From: Microcosmobacter mediterraneus
GTDB lineage: Bacteria; Bacteroidota; Bacteroidia; Flavobacteriales; Flavobacteriaceae
NCBI RefSeq assembly: GCF_031846265.1
Contig: NZ_JAVRIA010000003.1
Span: 1 to 64,000 of the forward strand
Length of the DNA: 64,000 bases
Reading direction: 5' to 3'
Under the pieces are notes generated by a model. It was not told the origin of the DNA. It did no database searches and worked only from the letters and a program-made list of their open reading frames with translations. Positions 16,015-24,150 of this stretch are shown here, in pieces. The position numbers and the translations under genes were made by a program. Each line of letters begins with the position of its first letter. Position 1 is the first letter of the stretch.

Positions 16015-16409
16015 TTAGAGCTAGTCTCTGCAAGAGTTACCTCAGCAGTACTTATATCTATAGATTCTCTTCCAAAAACTTTAACTACAAAAACTATTCT
16101 AACAGGTGATTGCACTACAACAAAAACATGCTTACCAACTGACAATTCTCTTAATGGAACTTTAAAATCTGTTGCATTTACAGTGTAACTTAGCTCGCGT
16201 TTAACGGCTCTATTTATAGAGTACACATAGTTGATTTTCTTATCACTTTTTAAGATTAGTGTATCTTTTGTAGTGTTAAGGTCATGATATAAGCCATCTG
16301 CTCTAATATTAAAGTTTTTTTCAATTTTGGCGTAAGATGTTTGTGCTAAAATCGGTTGTGTAAAAACACCGAAAACGGCTAAAAGGATAATCTTGTTATG
16401 TAGTTTCAA
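16011..16409 (-). CDS. Secreted protein of unknown function
   Basis: A 132-residue protein with a signal peptide (IILLAVFGVFTQPILAQ). The mature part is beta-rich with no cysteine or catalytic motif: KDTLILKSDKKINYVYSIN and HVFVVVQSPVRIVFVVKVFG suggest a single Ig-like or beta-sandwich domain. I do not recognise the family. It overlaps the convergent NamZ-like gene by four bases. Confidence 0.65.
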   Translation of the reverse strand: MKLHNKIILLAVFGVFTQPILAQTSYAKIEKNFNIRADGLYHDLNTTKDTLILKSDKKINYVYSINRAVKRELSYTVNATDFKVPLRELSVGKHVFVVVQSPVRIVFVVKVFGRESIDISTAEVTLAETSSN

Positions 16410-16568
16410 ATTTGCGCTATTAAGTTCAACATTGATGAACTCAACAGGTATTTTTTAGCCCTCAGTTGTGAAAGTAGATACTTTTCCTACAAAACTCAAG
16501 ATTTATTCTATGAACGACTTAAAATACTCGAAGAACAGCAAAATAATGTTAATAACATTGTTAATAAC

Positions 16569-17438
16569 CTAGCTTTTTATGAGTGAGATTAAAAGATCTG
16601 GATAATCAGTAATAATACCATCAACAGAAAAATCTATCATTCTTTTCATATCATCTATATCATTAACTGTCCAAGGTATTATTTGAATTCCTTTTTCTTG
16701 GTATTGTTCAATAATTGAATTATCTAAAAGCTCAAAATATGGACTTATAATTTCTGGAGTATAACTCAACTTTAAAAATTTTAGATCTATATTTTCATCT
16801 TCATCAACCAATAATGCTACTTTCATCTTAGGATCTTGTTTTTTAATTTCTTCTAGAATACGTAAGTCGAAAGATTGTAGATTACACCGTTTACCAATTT
16901 TATATTGCTTTAATTCCTCTAATACCAAGTTTACAAATACTTCTGGTTTGGGAGTATAGATATCATCATATTTTGGCTTGGCTTTTAATTCAATATTATA
17001 TTTAATATCAGGATTTAAAGCTTCTGCCATTTCAAAAACTTCTGATAATAGTGGTTTATAAACGGATTGTAATTGCTGATCTGGAAAACGTGGATGAGTT
17101 TTGGTTCCGCAATCAAATTGTTTAATACTATCATGAGACATTTGATATAAATTAAATTGCATATCATCATGTTCAAGTATTGGCTTCCCAGTTGGCATCT
17201 TGCAGATGGTTCGGCTCATAAAAGGCTCATGAGAGACTATAACCTGGTTATCATTTGTCACTGCGACGTCGAGCTCCAAAGTATGAACACCTAGCTCTAT
17301 AGCTTTTTTAAATGCTGGTAGGGAATTTTCTGGCAACAATCCTCTGCAACCTCTATGACCTTGAACATCTATCATTGTATTGGAGTTACAACTTACAAGT
17401 AACACTAAAATAAATAGAATTTCATTATTTCTCCACAT
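16569..17438 (-). CDS. Glycerophosphodiester phosphodiesterase lipoprotein
   Basis: Hydrolyses glycerophosphodiesters to glycerol-3-phosphate and an alcohol. The lipobox LLVSC marks a lipoprotein. GDPD landmarks are QGHRGCRGLLPENSLPAF, LELDVAVTNDNQVIVSHE, YNIELKAKP, QSFD and the C-terminal WTVND and VDGIITDYPDL. The ATG at 17438 gives a proper lipoprotein leader and overlaps the upstream hydroxylase gene by 14 bases. A longer frame to 17537 exists but adds an unlikely tail inside that gene. It has 289 residues. Confidence 0.9.
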   Translation of the reverse strand: MWRNNEILFILVLLVSCNSNTMIDVQGHRGCRGLLPENSLPAFKKAIELGVHTLELDVAVTNDNQVIVSHEPFMSRTICKMPTGKPILEHDDMQFNLYQMSHDSIKQFDCGTKTHPRFPDQQLQSVYKPLLSEVFEMAEALNPDIKYNIELKAKPKYDDIYTPKPEVFVNLVLEELKQYKIGKRCNLQSFDLRILEEIKKQDPKMKVALLVDEDENIDLKFLKLSYTPEIISPYFELLDNSIIEQYQEKGIQIIPWTVNDIDDMKRMIDFSVDGIITDYPDLLISLIKS

Positions 17439-18267
17439 TAGAAATGGTCGTTGGCTTTGCATATTTTTGAAATGGTTGTCTAAGCAGTTCAACAATATTG
17501 CTGTTTTTTTCTTCATCAGGGAAAACATCAACACCATAAACTAATTTATCTCTATCAATTTCCATATAGGTCCCTAGAAGTCTATCCCAAATAGAAAATA
17601 TATTTCCGTAGTTAGAATCTGTGTAAGGCAACACATAATGATGATGTACTTTATGCATATCTGGTGACACTAATACATAACTGAGTGCTTTATCTATTTT
17701 TTTTGGAAGTTTAATATTGGCATGATTAAACTGTGTTGCAATTAAAGACATGGATTGATATAGCATAACAATGGCAATTGGAGTACCAATTATAAAAACT
17801 CCAAGTAATGTAAACACAAATCTAATGACACTCTCTAATGGATGATGCCTGTTAGCTGTTGTAGTATCTACGTTATGATCACTATGATGCACCAAATGGA
17901 CCATCCATAATGGTTTAACTTTATGCTCAACGTAATGCGGTAGATAGGCACCAATAAAATCCATTAAAAACACTCCAAAAAGTACGTATAACCACAATGG
18001 CATTTCTGGCAACCAATTTATGATTCCAAAATCATTAGCCATAACCCAATCTGCAGATTTTAATAATAAGAATGCTAAAGCAAAATTGACAATAATAGTG
18101 GTTAAGGTAAAAAACAGGTTAGGTAAAGCATGCTTCCATTTTTTATACTTAAAATTAAATAAAGGCACAGCACCTTCAATAAGCCAAAATAGTGTAAGAC
18201 CGCTAACTAATATTAAACTTCGGTGAGATGAAGGAATCGTTTCAAAATAATGGATTATAGTTTCCAA
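17425..18267 (-). CDS. Sterol desaturase / fatty acid hydroxylase family protein
   Basis: Membrane di-iron oxygenase with four or more helices in the first 130 residues and the histidine clusters HYVEH, HLVHHSDH, NRHH and MHKVHHH that bind iron. Family members hydroxylate or desaturate lipids. The substrate is not visible. It has 280 residues. Its end overlaps the GDPD lipoprotein gene and it lies 7 bases after the gene at 18275, so three genes (19174 down to 16569) form a likely operon. Confidence 0.88.
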   Translation of the reverse strand: METIIHYFETIPSSHRSLILVSGLTLFWLIEGAVPLFNFKYKKWKHALPNLFFTLTTIIVNFALAFLLLKSADWVMANDFGIINWLPEMPLWLYVLFGVFLMDFIGAYLPHYVEHKVKPLWMVHLVHHSDHNVDTTTANRHHPLESVIRFVFTLLGVFIIGTPIAIVMLYQSMSLIATQFNHANIKLPKKIDKALSYVLVSPDMHKVHHHYVLPYTDSNYGNIFSIWDRLLGTYMEIDRDKLVYGVDVFPDEEKNSNIVELLRQPFQKYAKPTTISNVEK

Positions 18268-18274
18268 GGTAGTA

Positions 18275-19174
18275 TTAGTTTTTATTCATTATCAAAGTTA
18301 CTTTTTTTAAATCTACTAAAGAAACTTTAGATCGCCAAGCTTCCATACCATCTGTGTTTTTTAATAAAGCATATGCTGTAAAATTTAAGAGATTAAATAA
18401 TGATTTGTTAGCTGATGCTACACCTTCTTCTCCAAAATCTTTTAGCACTCTAAGGAGTTTTTTAGGTTTATCTCTTAAAGCCCATTCAAACTGGCTTAGT
18501 AGATTACACTTTTGCAACAAAATAGCTTGCTGATTTTGCGCTTCACTTTTTGCAAATCCTTTAGCTTCGTTTATATAAATAGATGCTAAGTCTATAAGCT
18601 CTCGTTCAATATCTTTGTTTCTAACTATTGCTAAATCTAAATATTTTTTAGCAAGTCTATAGGCTGTAACAAAATTCTGTTTTTTAGCATAGCTTTTAAG
18701 CTCCTCTCTTAAAAACTTAGTATTTATGGCATAGGTTTTTAGAATTTTTTCCCAATTAAATCCAAACTCTTCATTAAAATAGGCTCTACTATTTAAAATA
18801 TTACCATTAGCATCCATAATCTTTACACTATCGTCATTAAATTTATCGATATATCTGGTAGATCGTTTTCCTTCAATTTCAGATAGCAAATCTTCATAGA
18901 ATGTCTCACTAATTACTACTGGTACAAAATTTTCCCATAAAATTTCACTAATAACTTCATTATCGAGTATACTAACATATTCCCTTCTACTTAAACCTTC
19001 TACGCGTATCAAAGTTTGAAAATCTAAAGCTGCACCTTCCCACATAACAAAAAGCATTTTGTCTTGAGCTAAGGCTAATTTTTTAGCAAAGCTTAATGAA
19101 GTCATCCACTCATAATCTTGAGCAAAACTAAAACTGTAGACAACTAGAAACAGGGATACTACTATTTTTCTCAT
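18275..19174 (-). CDS. Secreted thioredoxin-fold-like protein without redox cysteines
   Basis: Signal peptide VVSLFLVVYSFSFAQ. The start of the mature protein (SFAKKLALAQDKMLFVMWEGAAL) resembles the first strand of a thioredoxin-like domain of the DUF255/thioredoxin_7 type, but the CxxC position reads WEGA and the only Cys in the protein is far downstream. The second half is helical. A disulfide role is therefore unlikely. It has 299 residues and heads the operon with the fatty acid hydroxylase. The family assignment is tentative. Confidence 0.55.
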   Translation of the reverse strand: MRKIVVSLFLVVYSFSFAQDYEWMTSLSFAKKLALAQDKMLFVMWEGAALDFQTLIRVEGLSRREYVSILDNEVISEILWENFVPVVISETFYEDLLSEIEGKRSTRYIDKFNDDSVKIMDANGNILNSRAYFNEEFGFNWEKILKTYAINTKFLREELKSYAKKQNFVTAYRLAKKYLDLAIVRNKDIERELIDLASIYINEAKGFAKSEAQNQQAILLQKCNLLSQFEWALRDKPKKLLRVLKDFGEEGVASANKSLFNLLNFTAYALLKNTDGMEAWRSKVSLVDLKKVTLIMNKN

Positions 19175-19224
19175 AAGCCAATATTTTCTGAATAATGTAT
19201 CAAAAATCGAGCCTTAACTATCAT

Positions 19225-19719
19225 TTATAATTTAATTCTATTTTTCATGGCTTCAACAATATTAAATGCTGCAGGACAAATGGCAACATTTTTTAATGTA
19301 AGATTAGAAATTTGCTGAAACTTTTTACGATCTGTATGGGGAAACTCTCTACATGCTTTAGGTCTAACATCGTAAATAGAGCAATAATTATCGGCACCTA
19401 AAAAGGTGCATGGTACAGATTGCAATACATAATCATTATCCTCATCTAGTTGTAAATATTGCTCTATAAATTGCTGCTCTTTTATTCTAAAATATTTAGA
19501 AATACGAAGAATATCTTTATCAGTAAATAAAGGGCCTGTGGTTTTACAACAATTGGCACAGTCTAAGCAATCTGTACGTTCAAATTCCTCATCATGCAGC
19601 TCTTGCATGGTATAATCTAATTGCTTTGGTGGTTTTTTACTAAGCTTCTTAAAAAACGTTTTATTTTCATTGTGTTTTTCTTTGGCTAATTTGGGTAAAT
19701 TATTAATAAGGTCTTGCAT
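19225..19719 (-). CDS. YkgJ-family cysteine cluster protein
   Basis: A 164-residue protein with the YkgJ/CxxCxxCC-type pattern: DCLDCANCCK, then VPCTFLGADNYCSIYDVRPKACREFP and a late AICP. Such proteins bind a metal, probably zinc or Fe-S, in an unknown role. It is divergent from the membrane-protein array that starts at 19869, with 149 bases between. No perfect TAnnTTTG element is visible there for either direction. Confidence 0.88.
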   Translation of the reverse strand: MQDLINNLPKLAKEKHNENKTFFKKLSKKPPKQLDYTMQELHDEEFERTDCLDCANCCKTTGPLFTDKDILRISKYFRIKEQQFIEQYLQLDEDNDYVLQSVPCTFLGADNYCSIYDVRPKACREFPHTDRKKFQQISNLTLKNVAICPAAFNIVEAMKNRIKL

Positions 19720-19868
19720 ATTGTAAAGTTAGCTAAAGTTATTGATATCTTTAAGAAAAGACAACACCACCACAAAACAATTTGTAACATTTTACTATCT
19801 TCATGCACCAATAGTTAACCAACCCATCTACAACCATCAACCTAAGTTACTTTCAACTCAGAAAGTGA

Positions 19869-20912
19869 ATGTTTAAATTTTTTCGCCGTATTCGTAAAGA
19901 TCTAATATCTAACGGTAAAACCAGCAAATACTTCAAATACGCTATTGGTGAAATTCTGCTTGTTGTCATTGGAATTTTAATTGCGCTTAGCATTAACAAT
20001 GTCAACGAAGCAAAAAATAACGAAGCGCGCTTAGTAAAAATACTTAAAGAAATTCGCCAAGATTTGGAGAATGATGTGGTTGCAGCTCAAGGTCGATTAA
20101 AGGCAGGTAATGAAATGGACTCACTCTGTAATCTTGTGCTTGATGAAAAAATAACACAACAAGACTACATCGACAGAGGCGATAGTGATGATTTGTTTTG
20201 GATTGGCTTACAATTTTGGTCTTTCGATTTTCAAAAAACAGCATTTAATAAGTTTGAAAATTTTCAAGGGGTTATCCCAGAACACTATGATGTTCTTTTA
20301 GAAGACATTAATAATTACTACAACGTTACAGGTAAATTGCATAATGATGTTTACGCAATTTTTAGACAACAAATAATGGATAGACACGACTACCTCGCCA
20401 ATAATATGGATTGGTACTATTTAATGCGAAAAAGTAAGCATACACCAGAAATGATAGATTTTTATCTCAACAATCCCATGTATAGAAATTGGGTGTCACA
20501 GCATAGGGCAGATAATATAAATGGTAAATACGGAACCGTCAATGATTTACATAATAAGGGTATTGGGCTTATTTTTAAAATCACGGACATTCTGCAAGAC
20601 GACTATAAACTAGATAATCCTGAAGTGGTAAAAAAAATGGGGAAACCTAGAGACGACCTATCTCAATATTCGGGGAAGTACAGTATAGAAAAATTCGACA
20701 ATCAAATAGAAATCAGTCATGTTGCTGGCCATTTATTTGCCAATATGCAATGGCACTTAAAAACTATAGAAAAAGATTCGTTTACCTCCTTTGAAGACCC
20801 GAATTACCACTACAAATTTAAGAGAAACCAAAACAAGATTATTGGCATACAGATGTATCATCTTAAAGACTCAACACGAAGCGGTTATTGGAAAAAAGAA
20901 CCTAATGATTAA
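19869..20912 (+). CDS. DUF6090-type membrane protein, copy 1 (long form)
   Basis: The first gene of the array, 347 residues. The N-terminus MFKFFRRIRKDLISNGKTSK is the most divergent of the set, and the helix ends ALSINNVN instead of ALQINNWN. The outer domain (about 50-250) is helical and shares the segments FWIGL, YDVLLEDINNYYN and FYLNNPMYRNWVSQ with the other long copies 9 and 14. From about residue 260 a beta-rich extension follows (QYSGKYSIEKFDNQIEISHV), similar in feel to small lipocalin-like or DUF3471-type domains. The basic N-terminus predicts N-in/C-out topology. It ends PND, with the last 8 bases shared with the first remnant. Confidence 0.85.
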   Translation: MFKFFRRIRKDLISNGKTSKYFKYAIGEILLVVIGILIALSINNVNEAKNNEARLVKILKEIRQDLENDVVAAQGRLKAGNEMDSLCNLVLDEKITQQDYIDRGDSDDLFWIGLQFWSFDFQKTAFNKFENFQGVIPEHYDVLLEDINNYYNVTGKLHNDVYAIFRQQIMDRHDYLANNMDWYYLMRKSKHTPEMIDFYLNNPMYRNWVSQHRADNINGKYGTVNDLHNKGIGLIFKITDILQDDYKLDNPEVVKKMGKPRDDLSQYSGKYSIEKFDNQIEISHVAGHLFANMQWHLKTIEKDSFTSFEDPNYHYKFKRNQNKIIGIQMYHLKDSTRSGYWKKEPND

Positions 20913-21042
20913 ATTCTTCCGTCATATTCGTCGCTCACTAATCCAAGAAAATAGGACTGAACGTTTAGAAAATGTCCAGTGGACATTTTTAGTGAAAGTG
21001 CCAGCTTGCCGCGTTGGAATTAAATATTATAAACATGATTAA
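20905..21042 (+). pseudogene. Truncated DUF6090 remnant A
   Basis: A 45-codon frame that starts exactly like an array member (MIKFFRHIRRSLIQENRT) but leaves the family at about codon 19. It continues through a foreign stretch carrying a perfect palindrome (20969-20989) and stops at 21042, before any membrane helix. It overlaps copy 1 and copy 2 by 8 bases each, so it still sits in the coupled chain. It is probably a 5' fragment left by insertion or deletion and might still be translated as a short peptide that keeps coupling intact. Confidence 0.7.
20969..20989. repeat. Perfect 21-bp palindrome in remnant A
   Basis: Ten-base arms around a single central G (AAATGTCCA-G-TGGACATTT in its core). 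It belongs to the non-family segment of about 70 bases (roughly 20962-21034) that replaced the rest of the gene. Confidence 0.85.
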
Positions 21043-21763
21043 GTTTTTTCGTAAAATCAGATATGACCTCATGAAACAAAATAAGATGTCAAAATACTTT
21101 AAATACGCCATTGGTGAAATCCTACTCGTCGTTATGGGGATTTTAATAGCCTTACAAATTAATAATTGGAATGAGCGACGCAAGGAAACAAATAGCGGAA
21201 ATCAATTTTTAAAAAACATTCAAAGTGACCTCGAACAAGACATTTTATTAGCAGATAGTGTTCTTAAAATAAACAGCCAATCGTTCAGTATTATTAGTAG
21301 CATAGACTCAATTTTTCATAGTCAAAGTTATTTCGAAGCCGAAAAATACGAACAGCTTTTTGGTGTACCTGACACCTTACTTTTTAACATTGTATTTTAT
21401 CGTGATCCTTCATTTAGATCAATTAATAGTTCCTATAAATCACTCATTGCAGATGGTAAATCAGGATTAGTTAAGAATCGTCAATTATTTCAAGAAATTC
21501 AACAACTCTATAACGAAAATCACGAGCGACTTTCCAGCACTTACGAAGTCATTAAAAATTTAGAAGAACGTATTGGTTGGGCATATCCTATTGAAAAAAT
21601 GCGTTGGTCGTATGCCGATTTAAAAGGTGCAAAGGATAAAAAAATCTTTGCTGACCTTATTTCGTTAACCGAACAAAAATATTGGTATGCCCTAAATTTA
21701 ATTAGAGTGAAAAACAGAAGCCAAGAAGTAATTTCGTTAATTGATAAAGAACTGGCGCAATGA
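21035..21763 (+). CDS. DUF6090-type membrane protein, copy 2
   Basis: 242 residues. The N-terminus MIKFFRKIRYDLMKQNKMSK belongs to the FRKIRYDL flavour shared with copies 3 and 11, and the helix is GEILLVVMGILIALQ. The central family motif reads YKSLIADGKSGLVKN. The outer domain is helical and acidic and ends with IDKELAQ. The ATG at 21035 lies in the shared ATGATTAA with remnant A. A TTG at 21014 would only add seven residues and is rejected. Beyond about residue 47 it has little identity with copy 3 despite a nearly identical 5' end. Confidence 0.85.
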   Translation: MIKFFRKIRYDLMKQNKMSKYFKYAIGEILLVVMGILIALQINNWNERRKETNSGNQFLKNIQSDLEQDILLADSVLKINSQSFSIISSIDSIFHSQSYFEAEKYEQLFGVPDTLLFNIVFYRDPSFRSINSSYKSLIADGKSGLVKNRQLFQEIQQLYNENHERLSSTYEVIKNLEERIGWAYPIEKMRWSYADLKGAKDKKIFADLISLTEQKYWYALNLIRVKNRSQEVISLIDKELAQ

Positions 21764-21897
21764 TAAAATTCTTCCGTCATATTCGTCGTTCACTAATCCA
21801 AGAAAATAGGACTGAACGTTTAGAAAATGTCCAGTGGACATTTTTAGTGAAAGTGCCAGCTTGCCGCGTTGGAATTAAATATTATAGACATGATTAA
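21760..21897 (+). pseudogene. Truncated DUF6090 remnant B
   Basis: Second copy of the 45-codon remnant, three bases different from remnant A over the whole 192-bp repeat. It overlaps copy 2 by 4 bases (ATGA) and copy 3 by 8 bases (ATGATTAA). It lacks a membrane segment. Preservation of the frame, the stop position and both junctions suggests recent duplication or gene conversion rather than long decay. Confidence 0.7.
21824..21844. repeat. Perfect 21-bp palindrome in remnant B
   Basis: Same palindrome as at 20969-20989, offset by 855 bases, with identical sequence. Confidence 0.85.
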
Positions 21898-22615
21898 GTT
21901 TTTTCGTAAAATCAGATATGACCTCATGAAACAAAATAAGATGTCAAAATATTTTAAATACGCCATCGGCGAAATTCTACTTGTAGTTATTGGGATTCTG
22001 ATAGCACTTCAGATTAACACGTGGAACACGAAAAGATTAGATAGCTCAAAGGAAACTGCAATTCTTAAAGAATTACATAAGGAGTTTTTAGATAATAAAA
22101 TTCAGTTTGATAGTGTTAAGTCGGTTCATACAAGGTCTATAAAATCTCTTAATACCATTATTGATGCTATGCCTCTAACCAAAGAAAAGGTATTTAACTT
22201 AATGGATGCTTTCGAGAATGCTCTACATACGTTTACCTTCAATCCTTCCAGTGGTGTTGTAAACTCTTTGATTGCTTCTGGGAATTATGAACTTATTAAA
22301 AATGATACCTTACGAAATTATTTGGTGACTTGGAAGGATGTGTATCAAGACTTTTTAGAGGAAGAGCTTAACCATCAAAAATACAGGTATGATTTTATGG
22401 ATCCGCATTCTGCAGAGCACACAGATTTAATTATGTTTAAAAAAGGTGATCAAGAAGCTATAGATTATTCTTTAGACTATATAATATCTCGTGAATTTAG
22501 AGGTCATCTCACTGTTATTAAAGGAAGACTTCAAAATATAATAACCGACTTAGAAAAAAAGACTTTAGAAAATCATATAAACGAAATTATTAGACTAACC
22601 CAGACCAATGATTAA
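21890..22615 (+). CDS. DUF6090-type membrane protein, copy 3
   Basis: 241 residues, FRKIRYDL flavour. The membrane segment GEILLVVIGILIALQ is followed by NTWNTKRLDS, so the usual NNWNE is altered. The central motif reads VNSLIASGNYELIKNDTLRN. The helical outer domain contains HKEFLDNKIQFDS and EEELNHQKYRYDFMD. The ATG at 21890 is inside the overlap with remnant B. The gene ends TND, and the last 8 bases ATGATTAA start copy 4. Confidence 0.87.
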   Translation: MIKFFRKIRYDLMKQNKMSKYFKYAIGEILLVVIGILIALQINTWNTKRLDSSKETAILKELHKEFLDNKIQFDSVKSVHTRSIKSLNTIIDAMPLTKEKVFNLMDAFENALHTFTFNPSSGVVNSLIASGNYELIKNDTLRNYLVTWKDVYQDFLEEELNHQKYRYDFMDPHSAEHTDLIMFKKGDQEAIDYSLDYIISREFRGHLTVIKGRLQNIITDLEKKTLENHINEIIRLTQTND

Positions 22616-23369
22616 ATTTTTCAGACATATTCGTAAATCATTAATTGAAAAGAACAAAATGGGAAAGTACTTTAAATACGTGATTGGCGAAATACTGCTA
22701 GTCGTAATAGGCATTTTGATTGCACTACAGATTAACAATTGGAATGAAGACCAAAAATCGGCAAAGCAAGAAAAAACATATTACTGCAAAATTTCTGAAG
22801 ATTTACAAGTAGATATTAAAAATATTGATAGCGCATTGGTCTCTATTGATATACGTTTAGAAAGGACAAAAAAATTCATGAAAAACCTTTTAAAAATACA
22901 AGACGATAAAGCGGTTATATTCAAGGATTTTATACCAACATTTAGGTATTACAAATTCCTTCCAACCAAAGCAGCTATTGTAGACATCACGTCATCTGGT
23001 AAACTTGAAAAGCTAAGAAATCAACCCTTAAAAAAAAGTATTTTGAGTCATTACACAGAACAAGAAAATGCTTTAAAAATTGTCGATATTAATTATAATA
23101 AATTAGTTGACAAACTCTTCGATTTAGAAAAATTTGCAGATTTTGGGTTTCAGGAAGTACCTCAATATCAAAATATATTTGATGCTGAATTGCAAGAATT
23201 ATTAACCAGTAAACAATGGCAAGAAAATCCGGACAACGAACTATTTATAAAGATTAAAGATGTAATGATTTTAAATATGATTCAGGGCGAACGAGAAAAA
23301 GAGCTTCTTAAAGGCATCAAAGCCGATGCCGAAGAATTAAATAGTTTATTAGTTGAAAACTGTAATTGA
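22608..23369 (+). CDS. DUF6090-type membrane protein, copy 4
   Basis: 253 residues, FRHIRKSL flavour with MIKFFRHIRKSLIEKNKMGK. The outer domain is lysine- and aspartate-rich with EKTYYCKISEDLQVDI and the central motif VDITSSGKLEKLRNQPLKK. It ends ENCN with a C-terminal Cys that is not shared by the other copies. It is separated from copy 5 by a single base, one of the few non-overlapping junctions. Confidence 0.87.
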   Translation: MIKFFRHIRKSLIEKNKMGKYFKYVIGEILLVVIGILIALQINNWNEDQKSAKQEKTYYCKISEDLQVDIKNIDSALVSIDIRLERTKKFMKNLLKIQDDKAVIFKDFIPTFRYYKFLPTKAAIVDITSSGKLEKLRNQPLKKSILSHYTEQENALKIVDINYNKLVDKLFDLEKFADFGFQEVPQYQNIFDAELQELLTSKQWQENPDNELFIKIKDVMILNMIQGEREKELLKGIKADAEELNSLLVENCN

Positions 23370-23370
23370 C

Positions 23371-24150
23371 ATGATTAAGTTCTTTAGACATTTTAGAAAA
23401 TCATTTTTAGATAATAACCAAATGGGAAAATACTTTAAATATGCTATAGGTGAAATCTTGTTAGTTGTCATAGGTATTCTGATTGCACTTCAAATCAACA
23501 ATTGGAACCAAAATAGAATAGCTGACAACTATGAGAAGAACGTACTATTAGAATTAGAAAAAACACTTACTAATGATTTAGATTTTTTCAACAATTTAGA
23601 AGATCGTGTAAAGCGAAAAGATACGGCTATAGATAATTTAATATTTGCAAGACAAGGTAAAAAGAAGTTTAGCGATATAGAACTTAAGAATAGTATTTGG
23701 TGGGCCAATTCTGGTTTATTATTCTCTTATAATAAAGGACCTTATGAAACTTTAAAATCGAGTGGTTTGGACAAAATAAAATCAGACTCATTAAGAATTA
23801 GTATCACCAGTCTTTATGAAGTTACCTTGCCAAGAGTTGAGGCTTTTATCCAATATGCTGAAGAAGATTACGTCTCATTAATAGAAGAAGAAAATAGAAA
23901 ATTAAAAGAACAAGGTTTTTACAGTGAGTATTTTGAGCTTGGAAAAAATGATGAAGGTCATGAAGGCTTTTATATTAGAACAAACTATGATTTAAATAAA
24001 TATCTTAATGAGCCATCCTATGACGAAATGCTAAAATTACAAGCTAAATTCAAAAAGGACAATTGGAGTACTATGCTATATGCTCAAAAAGAAACACAGG
24101 AATTATTAGAAAAAGTAAAATTAGAGCTAAAAGAACGATTTAATGATTAA
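23371..24150 (+). CDS. DUF6090-type membrane protein, copy 5
   Basis: 259 residues, starting MIKFFRHFRKSFLDNNQMGK. The helix GEILLVVIGILIALQ is followed by NNWNQNRIADNYEKN. The central motif reads YETLKSSGLDKIKSDSLR, the best match to the family pattern YxxIKSSGxLxxIxNxxLR. A TTG at 23353 in frame is rejected because the ATG at 23371 restores the family start. It ends FND with the ATGATTAA overlap to copy 6. Confidence 0.87.
   Translation: MIKFFRHFRKSFLDNNQMGKYFKYAIGEILLVVIGILIALQINNWNQNRIADNYEKNVLLELEKTLTNDLDFFNNLEDRVKRKDTAIDNLIFARQGKKKFSDIELKNSIWWANSGLLFSYNKGPYETLKSSGLDKIKSDSLRISITSLYEVTLPRVEAFIQYAEEDYVSLIEEENRKLKEQGFYSEYFELGKNDEGHEGFYIRTNYDLNKYLNEPSYDEMLKLQAKFKKDNWSTMLYAQKETQELLEKVKLELKERFND

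Larger units (their letters stand above)
20905..21096 (+). repeat. 192-bp direct repeat, copy A
   Basis: Matches 21760-21951 with only three base differences (sixth base, thirtieth base, and one base before the next ATG). It covers a remnant plus the first 62 bases of copy 2. The period between the two copies is 855 bp. Similarity falls off after position 21096. Confidence 0.9.
21760..21951 (+). repeat. 192-bp direct repeat, copy B
   Basis: Partner of 20905-21096. It covers remnant B and the first 62 bases of copy 3. Homologous recombination between the two would delete one 855-bp unit (remnant plus copy 2). Confidence 0.9.

Noticed and set aside
16548..16570. Direct repeat TGTTAATAAC/TTGTTAATAAC before the GDPD gene end
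   Set aside because: Short AT-rich near-repeat next to a stop codon, not beyond what is expected in AT-rich DNA.
20905..21042. Functional small gene
   Set aside because: It matches the family start for only about 19 codons and then enters a repeated non-family segment, so a remnant is the simpler reading, although translation cannot be excluded.
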